A DNA stretch of 64,000 bases from Ustulina deusta (taxonomy: Eukaryota; Ascomycota; Sordariomycetes; Xylariales; Xylariaceae): contig JAJNNX010000040.1 of NCBI GenBank assembly GCA_023159155.1, positions 1 through 64,000 on the forward strand, in the 5' to 3' direction. The notes beneath the pieces are model-generated. The model ran no database searches and was not told the DNA's origin. It saw only the letters and a program-made list of their open reading frames with translations. Position 1 is the first letter of the stretch; each line of letters opens with the position of its first letter. Both the position numbers and the translations under genes were made by a program. Positions 32,433-44,672 of this stretch are shown one piece after another.

Positions 32433-34457
32433 TTTTCAGATGGTGTGAGGACAGAAAACCAACTGTTTACCGCCACTATCCGTAATATGAGAGTAGGTAG
32501 ACGGTCGTTGGGAGAATGCTTTGAGAGTTTTGCTCGTAGACTACCCACGTATATATATACTATATCGGCGCCGCTTGATGGGGCCCGGTGCTAGAGCCCG
32601 GTACTACTGTATCGGACGCAGCCTTTCGACAGCCGACCTGCTTGACTGGGTTAGTGATTTCTGACCGACTCCGGAACGCCCTCCTGGCTGTGTATGACTA
32701 GTTAACGCACAGACACGCTACAATTCATAATCGACAAAGCAGCGCCGTTCATTGGCCGCAATGAGGCAGGGGAAGACGCCGTCGAGTCGACTCGGGAGGG
32801 GGGCTTCGGGAGGAACAAAGAGCCGCGCAGGGAAGTGGACCCAAGTGACGGACTGTGAACTTATTGCGCAGGCGGTGTACGCGACTTGCTCAATGGTTTA
32901 CACGACATGATGATACTATAAAGGAAAATAGTGGCTCTAGACAAGGCTTCGGAATATTATACGATGCTGAGAAAATGCGCTCGAAAAAATTTTCAACCAG
33001 AATTTCCACCACTACATATGCTCCCTCATCATATCTAGTTGAAAGGCGGTGCCTCTCCTACAGCATCGCATATTTTTAGAAAATAGCATTGATATTATTT
33101 CTTTTCATAATTTCGTGCTTGTTGCGATTATATTGCATGCCTAGCACCAGCAGGTTGTTACAATTCACGGCAATACAATGGCGAATGTCATTCTCATGGT
33201 TCTAGTGCAGCCATAATTGCTAACTCCATGTCTTGAACAAGCTCCGGCCAGTCTATGCCACCACATACCGGGCTTGACAAAAATGGTAGAAAAAGACATG
33301 CATTGTGACGCGTGGCACCTTCTCCATCAATGTTTGGACTCTTGGCAGAAACATCTGTGTGGACAATCGCAGCGTTGATGGTGCGGTCACAACAATAGGT
33401 ATTTTATCCACAATAACAGTGATGGGTGTGGAAGCTGCTCACCGACTATTCAATCAAGGAGTTAGGTAAGTTATACTGCATAATAACACGCTTGATACTG
33501 GTATCATCTTGCACCTTGAAGGCCCAAACCCAACACCAATGCGTGCGTATATACTGAAATATACATCTTGCTACTTTAGCTTTGGTGTACTAGGGACACA
33601 AGATATACGACATTCGACAGCATGACAAATCGTGCATTAGATCGGGCTAGGGGTCGGGATGTGGGAGAAATTGTCGGCAGACAATTAACTTCTCACATAG
33701 GATCCCCAGTTTTCTCCAAACATAGGTACCTCTGAGGCACGGTGCATAGAAGGACCCTTCACAGTGGGTTCCATGTCAAATACCGGTAGGTACTCCATTC
33801 CCTCTGGAGCATCAAACATCCACTCTATCGCTTGGCACTGCGTAAGCTCTCTACGCGTCTAAGCCTGGCTGCATTATTAAGGAAGATTGATGATTGGCTA
33901 ACATCAACCAGGATCTCAGGTCAACCCTGTGGGTCAAGGTGTGTGGTTTTACAACCACATGGTTAATGTTAGCGAACGCATTCGCTGCTTACCCCAGAGA
34001 GTCAGAGACGACACTCTCCTGTCTTTGTTCACCCCTGGACTGATAGAACTTGAGACTTGAGGCTATACACTACTGTACCTTGCCTCATATGAAAACTTAA
34101 CTAGGATGAAGACAATTGGTGGGATTTCGTAGTTGGCTGGTAGAAGAGGCACGCGTCGGGGAGGAACGGAGGCGACTCCGTAGTATCAGCAGAAGGCTAT
34201 CGAACGAATATAAAATCACAACGTTTCCCAACGAGGTGCTAACATTCCTTCATCTTGTGTACCACTCACAGTCTTCTCACAGTCTTCTCATCATCTTCTC
34301 ATCATCTTCTCATCATCTTCTCATCATCTTCTCATCATCTTCTCATCATCTTCTCATCATCTTCTCATCATCTTCTCATCATCTTCTCATCATCTTCTCA
34401 TCGTACTCTCTTGCCTTTTCCGTGATCCATAGCACTTCTATCACAACCAGAATCAGA
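32433..34457. other. Divergent region between dioxygenase genes
   Basis: About 2 kb with no gene recognised. The end nearest 34458 holds an 11-bp tandem repeat (listed next). The region presumably carries promoters for both dioxygenases. Confidence 0.5.
34284..34403 (+). repeat. 11-bp tandem repeat in dioxygenase 5' region
   Basis: About ten or eleven copies of CTTCTCATCAT, nearly perfect, ending 55 bp before the ATG at 34458. An open frame runs through it from 34116 because 33 nt is three units, but its encoded SSSSHHLLIIF repeats look like a by-product. A pyrimidine-rich leader or promoter element is more likely. Confidence 0.85.
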
Positions 34458-35611
34458 ATGCGTTTCTCGACTTTCCTCGCTACCTCAACTGCTGTGCTGG
34501 TCACTGCCCACCCTGGCGCTGACCATCAAAATGAGATTCTCCAACGCCGAGAGTTCATCTCTAACTCTAAGCGTTCTGATCTAAGCCATTGTGCTGCAAA
34601 GCTGAGCGCCCGAGGTATTGCGCAGCGAGGTGTTCAGCGCCGCAAGGCTCTTGCGGACGCAAGAAGCAAAAGCGGAATAGTCAGCCGTGATGTCAGCGAC
34701 AAGGACAAGTCGCATCTCTCAGACAGTGGCTACACCCTCGACACCTCCCTCGATGTCATCTTCTCCTCCAACACCTCCTGTCTCCTAAGCCCCGAAGTGA
34801 CTGAGGGACCGTACTGTAAGTGGAAATGGTGGTCTGCTTGTAGCGGCGCGAGAACTAACTTAGAGATGCAGACGTGGGTGGCGAGTATATCCGCCAGGAC
34901 ATCACCGAGTCGGAGCAGGGTGTTCCATTGACGCTCGATATCGCCATTTATGATGTCGATACCTGCGAGCCCGTTACTGATGCTTGGGTTGAGATTTGGC
35001 GTAAGTTCCTTTTATACTCGGCCAGTTTAAATCTTCAAGTCTAACATTTCGCAGACTGCAACTCTACCGGTGTTTATTCCGGGGTTGCTTCGGGCGCCGA
35101 CTACACATCGGCACCTGAGAATCTGGACACCACCTTCCTCCGTGGCTTTCAGCAGACCGACGTTGATGGTGCCATCAGTTTCGATACAATTTACCCTGGC
35201 CATTACAGCGGTCGCACGCAGCACGTCCACGTTATGGTCCACCCCGACGCCACCGCACGTGAAAACCAGACCATCCTCGACGACACTGCCAGCCACGTCG
35301 GTCAAATCTATTTTGACCAGGATTTGAGCGACTTGGTCGAGACTCAGACCCCCTACTCAACTAACACGCAATCGGTCACCACCAATGCAGAAGATTCGAT
35401 CATTGATGCCAGTCTGGCAACCGGTGACGCCATTGTAGAATACGTCATGCTCGGTGAGGCTGTGGCCGATGGTGTTCTGGCTTGGATCAGCTTTGGCATC
35501 AACACCACCCAGACGTCGACCCCATCCCTTGCCTCCACCTACTACGCCGAAGGTGGTGTTGAGAACCCCTCCAGTGGTTTCCCTGGTGGAGCGCCTCCCG
35601 CCAAAAACTAA
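34458..35611 (+). CDS. Secreted intradiol ring-cleavage dioxygenase
   Basis: Second extracellular intradiol dioxygenase. Exons 34458-34815, 34872-35000 and 35055-35611 join in phase into 347 residues. Signal peptide about 1-17, then a Lys/Arg-rich pro-region with several dibasic or KR-like sites. The first intron interrupts the codon after EGPY and restores VTEGPYYVGGEYIRQD; the second restores EIWHCNSTG. Iron ligands: Tyr in EGPYY, Tyr in YPGHYSGR, and two His in TQHVHV. The C-terminus is Ser/Thr/Pro/Gly-rich. The start at 34458 gives a clean signal peptide; the open frame extending upstream to 34116 covers the tandem repeat and is rejected. Clearly homologous to, but diverged from, the gene at 31461. 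Confidence 0.9.
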
Positions 35612-36588
35612 AAAGCGGATAAAGAAGAGTGTGAGAGACTTTGAATCTAGTCCGTACTCCGATTGTGTTCAGTGTTTGTTATAGTATATGCAGGGAATTG
35701 TGGGATCAAGCACCGGAATCCTGTTCGGATGTTCTTTTCCGGGAACTACAAGTATGTCCTCATTCGCTTCGTATATAGACCAAAACTTAGACTAGAGATC
35801 GATGAAAAACCTGAACTGGTTTCAGAAATCCTATGTTAGATGCCCCGATTTGATTCCACTGTGTACGCGCTAGTTCGTCAGGACGTTGAAGTTTTTTCGT
35901 TTCCCATCTCAATTAAGCATTAGCACAAGTCTAGGTACAATAGAGTAAGGTAATACTATAGACAGGTACGAGAAAGACATAAAATATATAGACGCCTAGT
36001 AATTCCCCACGAAGGCTGCCGTGTCACTTACTCAATGATTAAAACAAAATCTAAAACTCTGACGCCTCTTGACACTAAAGCAGTACTTCAACACTCAATT
36101 TCCCCTCCAAACAAGCAAAGAGTTAGGTCTACACCTGCAATTCAACATCTCCAATGTTGCGGACCGCCGTCGAGGATCACCACGACAAAGAGGCTTCTAC
36201 AACATACTTCAGGGCACCCAGTATAGTGTAGTAACGCATATATTAAGGGAGCGTGAGCGTGTTAGGCGATTATACGAAGCGCTTCCGCTGAGGCTACAGC
36301 CCGTAGAATCGCCTAATGCTGTCCAAACTAGAAAAAAAACAACGAAACCAACTATCTACAACTATCTACTAATGGTCCAGGGAGGAAGGTGGGCGAATTG
36401 CGCGATTTGGTCGTATCGATGGTGCCGAGAAGTGTGTTGTAGAAGGTAAGAGGGAGGTCTGTAGAACCGCATATCTGTATAAAGAGTAAGACTAGTCCAC
36501 GAAGGTGTTTAGTTCGATTACACCGCCAAGACCCTAGTTTGCCGAAGAAACTCGAGAGGGCCACTAGGCCACTTGATATAACACCCAG
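35612..36588. other. Intergenic region with dispersed repeat
   Basis: Holds the repeat fragment at 36039-36090 and a frame after it (to about 36449) that includes RRRGSPRQRG and ILRERERVRRLYEALPLRLQP, perhaps a transposon protein relic. No intact gene. Confidence 0.45.
36039..36090 (+). repeat. Dispersed repeat with protein-start-like sequence
   Basis: About 50 bp, AAAACAAAATCTAAAACTC then GCCTCTTGACACTAAAGCAG, matches the minus strand of 43705-43757 closely. Both copies read ATG-like starts followed by K-T-K-S and APLDTKAV-type residues, so this may be the 5' end of a transposon gene. Confidence 0.6.
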
Positions 36589-39500
36589 TTATACCATACT
36601 CCCCGTGTCATTAGTGGAATAACTCTCGGTTCTGTGTAGGATTGTATCCAGGCGTGGGGCCTTGTCGCGCAACTCTGAGAAGTTTGCCATGATAAAAGCG
36701 AGGGTTATGGTAAAGGCGAATAGAATGAAGATGACTCCAAGAAACCACGACAAGCCCATTGCGTTGCCAATCACCTTCGGAGTGTCAGGAATGGCGAATA
36801 TAGCCTGCATGATGTCAACATCGTGTATTTAAAGCTGTGCAGGTATACGCACCGCTGTTAAGCCCACTGGAAGGTAGAGGATGGTCATGTATGTGAGCAC
36901 CTGAATTGTGTTGTTCTGGTTGAACGAATTCCGATTGTCCCTTAAACCCAAAACAGCCGACATCTGCACGGTAGATAATTAGCTATAGCTTACTTCCACC
37001 AATGTAGGCAGTCTTAGCTCACCGAATCCTTGTACCGAGAGTTTAGGTCAATCTTCCTCCCGAGTCTGATATTTATCGCTTCTAATGCCACCATCTTACT
37101 TTCGAAGCCCTCCAAGTATTGTTGACATATTCTCTGTAAAGCTTTGCTTCTTAGCCCTGCCCCCTGTTTAAATTAGTCACGGATTACACATATGTTTCCG
37201 ACAGGAGTGAGAACGCACCTTATCAATCTGTGTCATCATATTGTGTTTGGCCTCGCGAACGCACTTGACAGTAGTTTCCAAACTGTTTTTCAAGTTGTGG
37301 AATGATTCCAGGCTCCACAAACCAAGCTTCAACTGCGCTACTGAATCTTTGTCCTTGATCCACCGGTCTTCATCGCGAATGAAACTGCCCTGTGAAAAGT
37401 CAGTTGTTTGGGTCTAAGTAGCCGTTCAGGGTATTACATGCATCTAGCTTGAGGAGATTCACAAACCAGTCAATTGACTCGTCATACCCTTTAGTTATCT
37501 CTTCGCACAATACTCCCAAGATGAGAAGAAACGCGAGACACCTGGCTGTCTGCGGTTGATGGACGAACACCTGCCACAAATCTTTGAGATCCGTGCCAAG
37601 TGATTTCATTCTAGAGGGCGGTAATATATCTGAAATGACTGTGCACCTGCTGAAGTCGCCGAAATCATTTGTGGAGATAATGATAGACGAGACTTTCAGC
37701 AACACTTTCTTCCGGTTTTCTTTATTTTGGAATGCTTCGAGGTTGAGGCGCGAAAATGCCATCTCTAACCCCCTTGGCATTAAAATTTGCTCGTCTCGGA
37801 TCTTTTGAGTTTCGAGGGGGCCTTCGTTTCTTCTTGATGTTTCTGGTTTCTGTATTACCTGATTAACAAGCGAAGAGGGGATTTTTGGCAGAGGCTCAGT
37901 TACCCCCTCGATGTTATCCAATGCCCAGCTCCTGAGAGTTATTCTCGCCAACCACTGTTCATCTCCATGACAAAAGAATCGAGACATTTGCAGAAGCTGG
38001 CTTGCAAACCCATCCACCCCTTCGGGATGCAATACAAACGCGAAAAGTCCAACGAGGTCTGAGTCTTTTGAAGGGTTTTGCCTATCTCCCCTTTTATTCC
38101 GCTTTTGGATTGGAGTTGGTTCGTTGATGAAGCTAGTTTTATCAGCGTGGTTCTCATCCAAATAGCGATAGAGGGTTCAACTTACAGTAAGCGATGTTGG
38201 ACACCCTTATCGACAAGCTGGTATACTAAGTCAGTATATATCTCTACACAAATGTTCGAGTTTAACACTAACACTGTCTGATAGCACGTCTTCGAGCGCT
38301 GGGACATCTTTGGGCTCTCGGTGCTCAGTACGTGACGACGGCCGGGGTGAGATCCAATATCGCTCCGGAGTTCCTAGCCCAAGCCTCGTCCAGACATCTG
38401 GCTCCCTCTCCGGAGGTGTTTTAGTTTGACCCTCTTTCGGGTTGGAATCAACACCTTTTTCCCAGAGCCTTAGTTTCCCATAAACCCCCAGATCCCGGTT
38501 ACTGTTAGAAAATATATCAATAACGCTGATCCATTTGTGACGTAAGACATTCTTGAGTCGCTCTTTCGTCCAGCCTTCCTCATGACTCTCGAGGTAGTCA
38601 CGGACTTTGGTGGGAAGTCGCCTAAACTGCGCAGATTGTTCGGTAGGTTTTCGTTTATAGTGTTCCTCTGTGTCATCGAGTGAAATCAAGGATTCTCTAG
38701 GGTAAAGTGAATGTGGTGGACGAAATACAGTCCAGTCCATGGGTGGTATGTTGTGGCTTGGTTCAGAAAGATATTCCTGGGAACTTGCCTCACTTGAGAG
38801 CGTGTCCGTGGATGCGTCGTCAGTCAACGACGACCATCTTCTATCTACCTCAATATTTGAATACTGGTTTCCCCTTCCATTTTTGATTTCTATTTCCTGC
38901 GAGGACAGTTCGTCTCTGGATATGTCCAGGAGTGTGGAGGCTATGACGCAAGTCACCTCTGATCGAAACCATCCCTCGCATTGAGTTAGGTACTTCCTCT
39001 CCCAGGTGCTCATGATAGAACCTTCAGTGGTGAGAAAGGGGCACAACCGTCTTCGAAATCTCTCAATCTCTGTCTTCACCATGTCTGCATCGAGGTGGCC
39101 ACCGTCCATATATGATACTTTGAGACGGCTATGATGACAGAGGGCATGCAGCTCCCACGGGCCGTCTGTATTGTCCCACTTCTCTGCGATATGTGTCCCT
39201 GGGTTAAGCAACTTGGTATACTCCCTTTGCCTAATTCTCCGGATAGCAAACGCGTCCATCTTGTAATGCATGGCACCAATGACCTTATCAGCGTCGAGTT
39301 CCCCAGCAAGAAAAGAAAGACGATCGGTAATCTCATCTCTCGGAACATAAGGCCCCTTCGACGAGATCTTTGCTGCCATTGCAATGTTTGCTGCGCTAAT
39401 CGACTTGGAGACGATGTTGTGCAATCTCACCATTTCCACTAGCACATCATGTTTTCTCTTGTCAGGTATCTTGAATTTATTCAAGCTCCATCGGAGCAGT

Positions 39501-41413
39501 GACAAGACTGATCCATAGTGGTACCACTTGAGTAAACAAATCTCAGTCGTCAAGTCCTTTTCCGGAAGCCATTCAACCGATGGCAACCTCACTGAGTCCC
39601 ACAGCGCACCGCGAATTTGATCATGTTTTGTCGTTAACCATGTCGCAAAGTTGAGTTGAAATTCCTCTTGGTCCACGATCTGCTGAATGCATTCGGGTTG
39701 ATTCTTTACTAGATACCACAATGTGATCATGACATAGTAATATGAGTGATTCGCGCTGAGATACGGCTTTTCAAAGGGCATATCAGCCTCACTGTTGCGA
39801 GGTTTGATAAATGCTGTAATCAAGAATGCGCCAATCTGCCCTATGTACTCCGTAATAAGCTCTATCTGCTTTTTAGCAGTGGAATGACTTGTTTGAATAT
39901 CGCTTCTGAAGTAGTGGAGTTTTCTTTGGAATGGAGACTGTATCTTTCCCGGGACAGTCGTCGGTAGAGCATCACCGTGTTGTTTAGTGTTCAGCTCAGC
40001 TGGTGCAGGTATTTCAGACTTGATATATGCCTTGAAGAAGTTCAATACCTTGACCAGAAATCGAACTTTCCAACTAGATTCGGGTTAATCAACAGCTATT
40101 ACATTCAATCCAAAACGGTAAACTTACAATAGGGATTGCATATCAAGACCACCGCGCAGGAATATATTACTAAGAAGGGCTACTGAGCCCTGATTTTCGG
40201 AGATTACCTCGTGCGGGGCTGGAATGATATCTACATGGAGGACCTTCTCCATACATCGAGCTACAAGGCTAACTTCATTGAGCTCTGACATGCCGGTAAC
40301 TTTCTGGTTTTTCCACAGGAATATCGTTTCCCACATAGCCCCAGTCGCTAAGTTTGACAGAGGATTAACTCCCAGGGTCTCGTAAAGAATCTTGGAACTG
40401 GGTGGCTCCAGTACAGGGGAACCGCCGATGTGGCCAAGTCGTAAAGCTGCGACAAATGTCACGGTGCGCCCTTTAACACCACTGAGCTGGCGCTCTGGTA
40501 GCTTCCATGTGGTTTGGTAAGTACGAAAACCATCATGGTCCTCCTCGTGGAGCGGTATCACCTCGTAGTCTTGCTTGTCCCCCTTATCTGGTTCTTGGGA
40601 AAGACGGAAGAGCTTGGCCTCAAATTTCGGAGGACCGTTGTTTTGTGAGCCAAGCCATTCAGACATGTCCCCGCCATCGACGTCTTGTTGATATAAATAC
40701 TCATATTTGGATGGCGCTGAGATGCTAAGTGTTATGTGGCAGTTATTTGGGAAGAGCAGAACTTTATCGGTAATGATCCGATTTCCCTGCTCAAGTCGCA
40801 AGACTTGATATATGACGCCATCCTTGACGCAGGAAAAGAAGATACCAGTACCTACTTCTTCCCCGGAATGCTTGTCTTTATATCCATATTCGTGCCCATG
40901 AATTGTGTAGTCGTTCACCGGCCAACGATAGTTGAAGCAGCCTCTTTCCTTCATAGAGCCTAGGGAGAGGCTGGGCAATTTACGGCTCGGCTGTTTGCCG
41001 TCGACGGTCGGAAGCAATTTCAATCCAAATGATGATTTGCCGCCAGATATCAGGTGAGATCTCGCGAGGATCGACTCTAATGTTGTCTCAAAGTGGCCGC
41101 GAGCCAGGATAAGGCCCTTACTGTCGCAGAGCGCAGACATCTGAAGCAGCTCGCCTCCAAGATTACAAGAAGCCGCATATCCCCCTTCGCCGAAATCAAA
41201 TGCAGTGGCTGGGCGACGGTCGAATTGGGAGAAACTTGCGTATGTCGAAGCTGAAACATGGAGATACGGTGTTAGCTCTCCTCTTGTGAATCGATACTAG
41301 GAGGACGTACAGCGATACTTTGGCTTGAGCCAGTTGTAGGCTTCTTTCTTGTCATTTGAGTTGGCAGGTCTTCTACTAAGCTCATGAATAGAAGTAATTT
41401 CACTGGATGCCAT
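36589..41413 (-). CDS. Large CorA-like membrane protein, 9 exons
   Basis: Exons 41413-41311, 41250-40128, 40073-38275, 38225-38186, 38132-37463, 37389-37219, 37163-37023, 36963-36853 and 36804-36589 join in phase into 1457 residues. The N-terminus (QFDRRPATAFDFGEGGYAAS) and LARSHLISGGKSSFGLKLL resemble a fungal family seen in large, uncharacterised proteins. The C-terminus has two close membrane helices (YMTILYLPVGLTAAIFAIPD, then LSWFLGVIFILFAFTITLAFIMA) after a long helical segment, the CorA/Alr1 arrangement, with YMTIL-LP in place of the GMN motif, so magnesium transport is doubtful. Exon 4 is only 40 nt. The donor chosen at 37462 (GTGAAT) is the only one that keeps phase; a nearby GTAATA would shift the frame. 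No internal stops. Confidence 0.75.
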
Positions 41414-43596
41414 ATCGCTTGATGGGGGTCTTCAGTAAGACGGCAACAATGCTATATAAACGAGACGTCAAAGTCCACAACAGAAACAGAGTGGCAGCAA
41501 GAAAAACTTGTTGAAAGTGAAAGGTGTCAGGGAACCACTCCATTAAAATAAAAGACGAAGGGACACTAACCAAGCTGAATGCAACACTCACATGCCTGCC
41601 ATTTCATTAGACTAGTACTAACATAGTATCCGAGACCAGCCCGGCCACCCTGAAATTAACACCCTCTAACTCTTATAGCGCCTTATACCAACCTTCCGCT
41701 AACAATGCCTTCGGTTTAAACGAAGGGTTGAAGTATACGTATATCTATAGGCAACATTCCAAGCAAAAAGTGGCAGGAAATAGCGAAGTTGGAAGCCCAA
41801 TAGAAGCGGTGGCTTCTTTAGGTGGCTTAGATGTGAAATTAGACCTTCATTTAGCCTACCTATTTGTCAGATAAAGCTCAACAGAGATATAATGTATACA
41901 TAACGGTAGGACTTTTGCCCCCCGGCCCCCCTCCGCGGCACATAAGTCTGCTTATTGCCATATTCCATATTCGTACCCATATATGCACGCCAGCACAGCT
42001 GAACCGGCCTCACATACCTATCCAAGACTCAGACATGCAGGCAGCTCGGCAAACAACCAGGTACAGATACAGCCATACTACTTCACCTTCGCCCGGAGGG
42101 TTGCAGTAATGGAGTCACACCCGATCTTTGATACTCCTTGTATTAAATAGTAAGCCCCTCTACTTCTGGTGTTGTCCGACTCCTATTAGATGTCTTCTAT
42201 TTGACCTCGCCGATGCTTCCGATCTCTGCTTAATCTCGCCTGAAGATACTGTAGGATAGAATCAATTCTAGATGCTCGAGGATGCAATGCGCAAGGCAAG
42301 CTCTTATTGCCAATGTGAGTGCAACATACATAGTAGAATCTGCTCAGTCAATACTATGCAGACTTATCTGGCCCACCGCAGATTACAACGCAAAGCAGGC
42401 TATGCTTATTATACGTTTTTTCTTTTCGGGAATCCTAGCTTCTAATTCGCTAAAACTTGCAGAAGACGGGTTACCCTTTCTAGGTACAGTACTCCTCTAC
42501 ATATCGCGCCATTATCTGTGACGAGCCAAACTCTTAGATAGTACTCCATTAGAAAATTTGGTGTTAACAATGTGTTCTAGTTTTCTCTTCTCTCTTTGGC
42601 TCGAGGTTTTCTGCATGAGGAGCGCTTGGCAGACTGAGAACAGCCACAAACAGGTAATCATTGCTTGAGCCGTATCCCCGAAAAACAAAAGCTGGTGGTT
42701 GGCGGGGTAGCTCTATTCGCGCTGCTTCTCAACTGTAGCTGTTACAAAATTTAAGTAGCGTTAATTTTATAAGGCGATTGATTTTTTCATAAGACGGGTT
42801 TGTTGTAGGCTTGCTTCGCTGCCTTTATACATCGCGGGGTATATCCCGCGGTATCTCCCGCGCAACAGCAACTTGAATATTGTCCCGGCAAGCGTGCTGA
42901 TAAGCTAGGACAGAGCCGGCAGCAGGCAGCTAATTATTAGATACAGGAGCATCCCCGGACTTTTGACGTAAACCTAGTAGTAGAGAGGGTGGGCCTAAAG
43001 GCACGTAACACGCGCATCGAATGCCTACCTACATAGGCCATGACCAAGTCCCTCGGGAGTAATTCCTCCGATAACTAGAATATGATGGTTGAATAACCCA
43101 GTTAGGTCCCTGCCGCGATCTTGATTAGATTACACAATACCCAATCTTCGGTGACTGACCAGGGAGCGGGGACATTTCCCCGCCTTTAATCTGACAGTAA
43201 GCTTAAACTCCTCCTAATTGCAAGTTATTAAGTTGGGTGTGGAGAAGTCCCTAACAATAGCTGTGCTATGGAAGATACGACAAGGTGCACAAATAGAAGC
43301 CAATTCAATAGGTAATATTAAACAGTCACAACACTATCGCAGGATATAGGTCGCAAGGCTACAGGCTTATTTTTCTAGCAAATAGTAAGTGAGACTTGAA
43401 GTAGCTGCAAAGGGGGTAAAGCCGTCCTGTGGCGGAACTAGCGAAAAACATACTAAAACACAAAAAAGAACAGAAAATAGAGGCAGGGGGAATATAGTAA
43501 AAAAATGTACTATTCTATTAGTTTTTGCGCCAAATTCAATTGTATTGAATTTTGCTATGATCAACTAATCCCTGAATTGAGATTGCTGGTAGTTAG

Positions 43597-43655
43597 GCTG
43601 GGAAGTCCAGGTATAATAGCCTATCTCCTACTATACTTAGTAAGGACCAGGTGTT
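43597..43655 (+). repeat. Dispersed repeat fragment, copy 3
   Basis: GGGAAGTCCAGGTATAATAGCC followed by a CTATCTCCT block resembles the 18816-18885 (minus) and 30935-31011 copies. It lies 50 bp from the 43705-43757 repeat, so both may be pieces of one element. Confidence 0.5.
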
Positions 43656-43704
43656 AGATGTAAGCAGTTGACGAACAGCCATAATAATACGTAATTGCTG
43701 CTGA

Positions 43705-43757
43705 AATACTGCTTTAGTGTCAAGAGGCGCTAGAGCTGTAGATTTTGTTTTCATCAA
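43705..43757 (-). repeat. Dispersed repeat with protein-start-like sequence
   Basis: Minus-strand partner of 36039-36090. Read on the minus strand, an ATG at about 43755 opens a frame beginning with Lys-Thr-Lys-Ser. It is soon lost. Confidence 0.6.
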
Positions 43758-43988
43758 TTGCGGCCAATATTTTGGCTATTTGGTCTAGTGGCAATTCCTG
43801 ACACTAGGTGAATAGAATACCCCATATAATTGAGACTAGGTACTCACATTGCCCACTTCAATTCAACTATACGTAGGCCGGGTATTCATTATACACATCG
43901 CCCGTCAACCCCAAGGGGATTTTCGGCAGTGCGAGGAAGGGCTAGACAGCACCTTGTTCAATTTAGGTCATTTCTACATTTCCATTTC

Positions 43989-44672
43989 CTAAGATTTCTT
44001 CGCAGGACCGTCCAAATCAAGTGTGTCTATCTTGCGCTTGGGCCTCGGGTCAGAATCTAGCTGAATCTGCTTCATCCAAAATTCAGTATAGATAGAGCCC
44101 GACCTGGAACCTTCCAGCTTTTTGACGAGCCTGTTCTGGTAAGGCCGAAGAAATGGGAATTTGCCGAGGCTGACTATCAAATCGCGCAGGATCCGAAATA
44201 CCAAATCGGGCGCCGAAGCGTTGGCGAGTTTGACCTTGTACACAGGACTATCTCCAATGAGGAAAGCATCCACGCTGGCCTCTAGCACTCTGCAATAGCC
44301 CTTAAATACAACATCCCAGTCGGGGTTCGGTAAGGCTTCGATTTGTGAAAGGAAGTCAGCTGTTTCGCCGTCCCCAGTCACGGCCTGCAGCTGGGAGACC
44401 AAGGCACTCGTACTGGCAACAAGGACTGGATCCGCTGGGGTGATGGGAGGCGCCTGCTGGGCAATGAATTGTATTGTTAAGAAGGCGGGCTCGCTAATGT
44501 GCACAAGCAACCAATCGAGGTCAAACCCAACCGCCGGATCTTGCGTTTGCATAAAGTGCCGAAACTCGGACCTCAGAAGTATGAGACGCTCTTGAAGAGT
44601 GTTGAGAAAAGTCGGTACTAAGTAGACGTTACCGTTAGGCCAGTCAGAGAAATCGGGTTCGTCCATATTCAT
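43989..44672 (-). CDS. Unknown protein, 227 aa
   Basis: A single-exon frame of 227 residues starting MNMDEPDF at 44672. Predominantly helical by composition, no membrane segment or signal peptide. The C-terminus is basic with a possible nuclear localisation signal (RPKRK). I do not recognise the family. It is transcribed away from the five-exon gene at 45553; both have a similar helical, cytosolic look. It could be a lineage-specific gene. Confidence 0.6.
   Translation of the reverse strand: MNMDEPDFSDWPNGNVYLVPTFLNTLQERLILLRSEFRHFMQTQDPAVGFDLDWLLVHISEPAFLTIQFIAQQAPPITPADPVLVASTSALVSQLQAVTGDGETADFLSQIEALPNPDWDVVFKGYCRVLEASVDAFLIGDSPVYKVKLANASAPDLVFRILRDLIVSLGKFPFLRPYQNRLVKKLEGSRSGSIYTEFWMKQIQLDSDPRPKRKIDTLDLDGPAKKS

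Larger units (their letters stand above)
41414..43988. other. 2.5-kb intergenic region
   Basis: No convincing gene. Two repeat fragments lie at its right end (listed next). A short GC-rich inverted stretch (CGCGGGGTATATCCCGCGG, near 42834) could form a hairpin. Confidence 0.5.

Noticed and set aside
34116..34457. Upstream extension of the second dioxygenase
   Set aside because: The open frame is produced by the 11-bp repeat; the ATG at 34458 gives a proper signal peptide.
37400..37462. Frame extension through LLKLDACNTLNGYLDPNN as coding
   Set aside because: It ends in a stop and cannot be joined in phase to the next exon; splicing from GTGAAT at 37462 keeps phase, though the extension resembles coding sequence and deserves transcript support.
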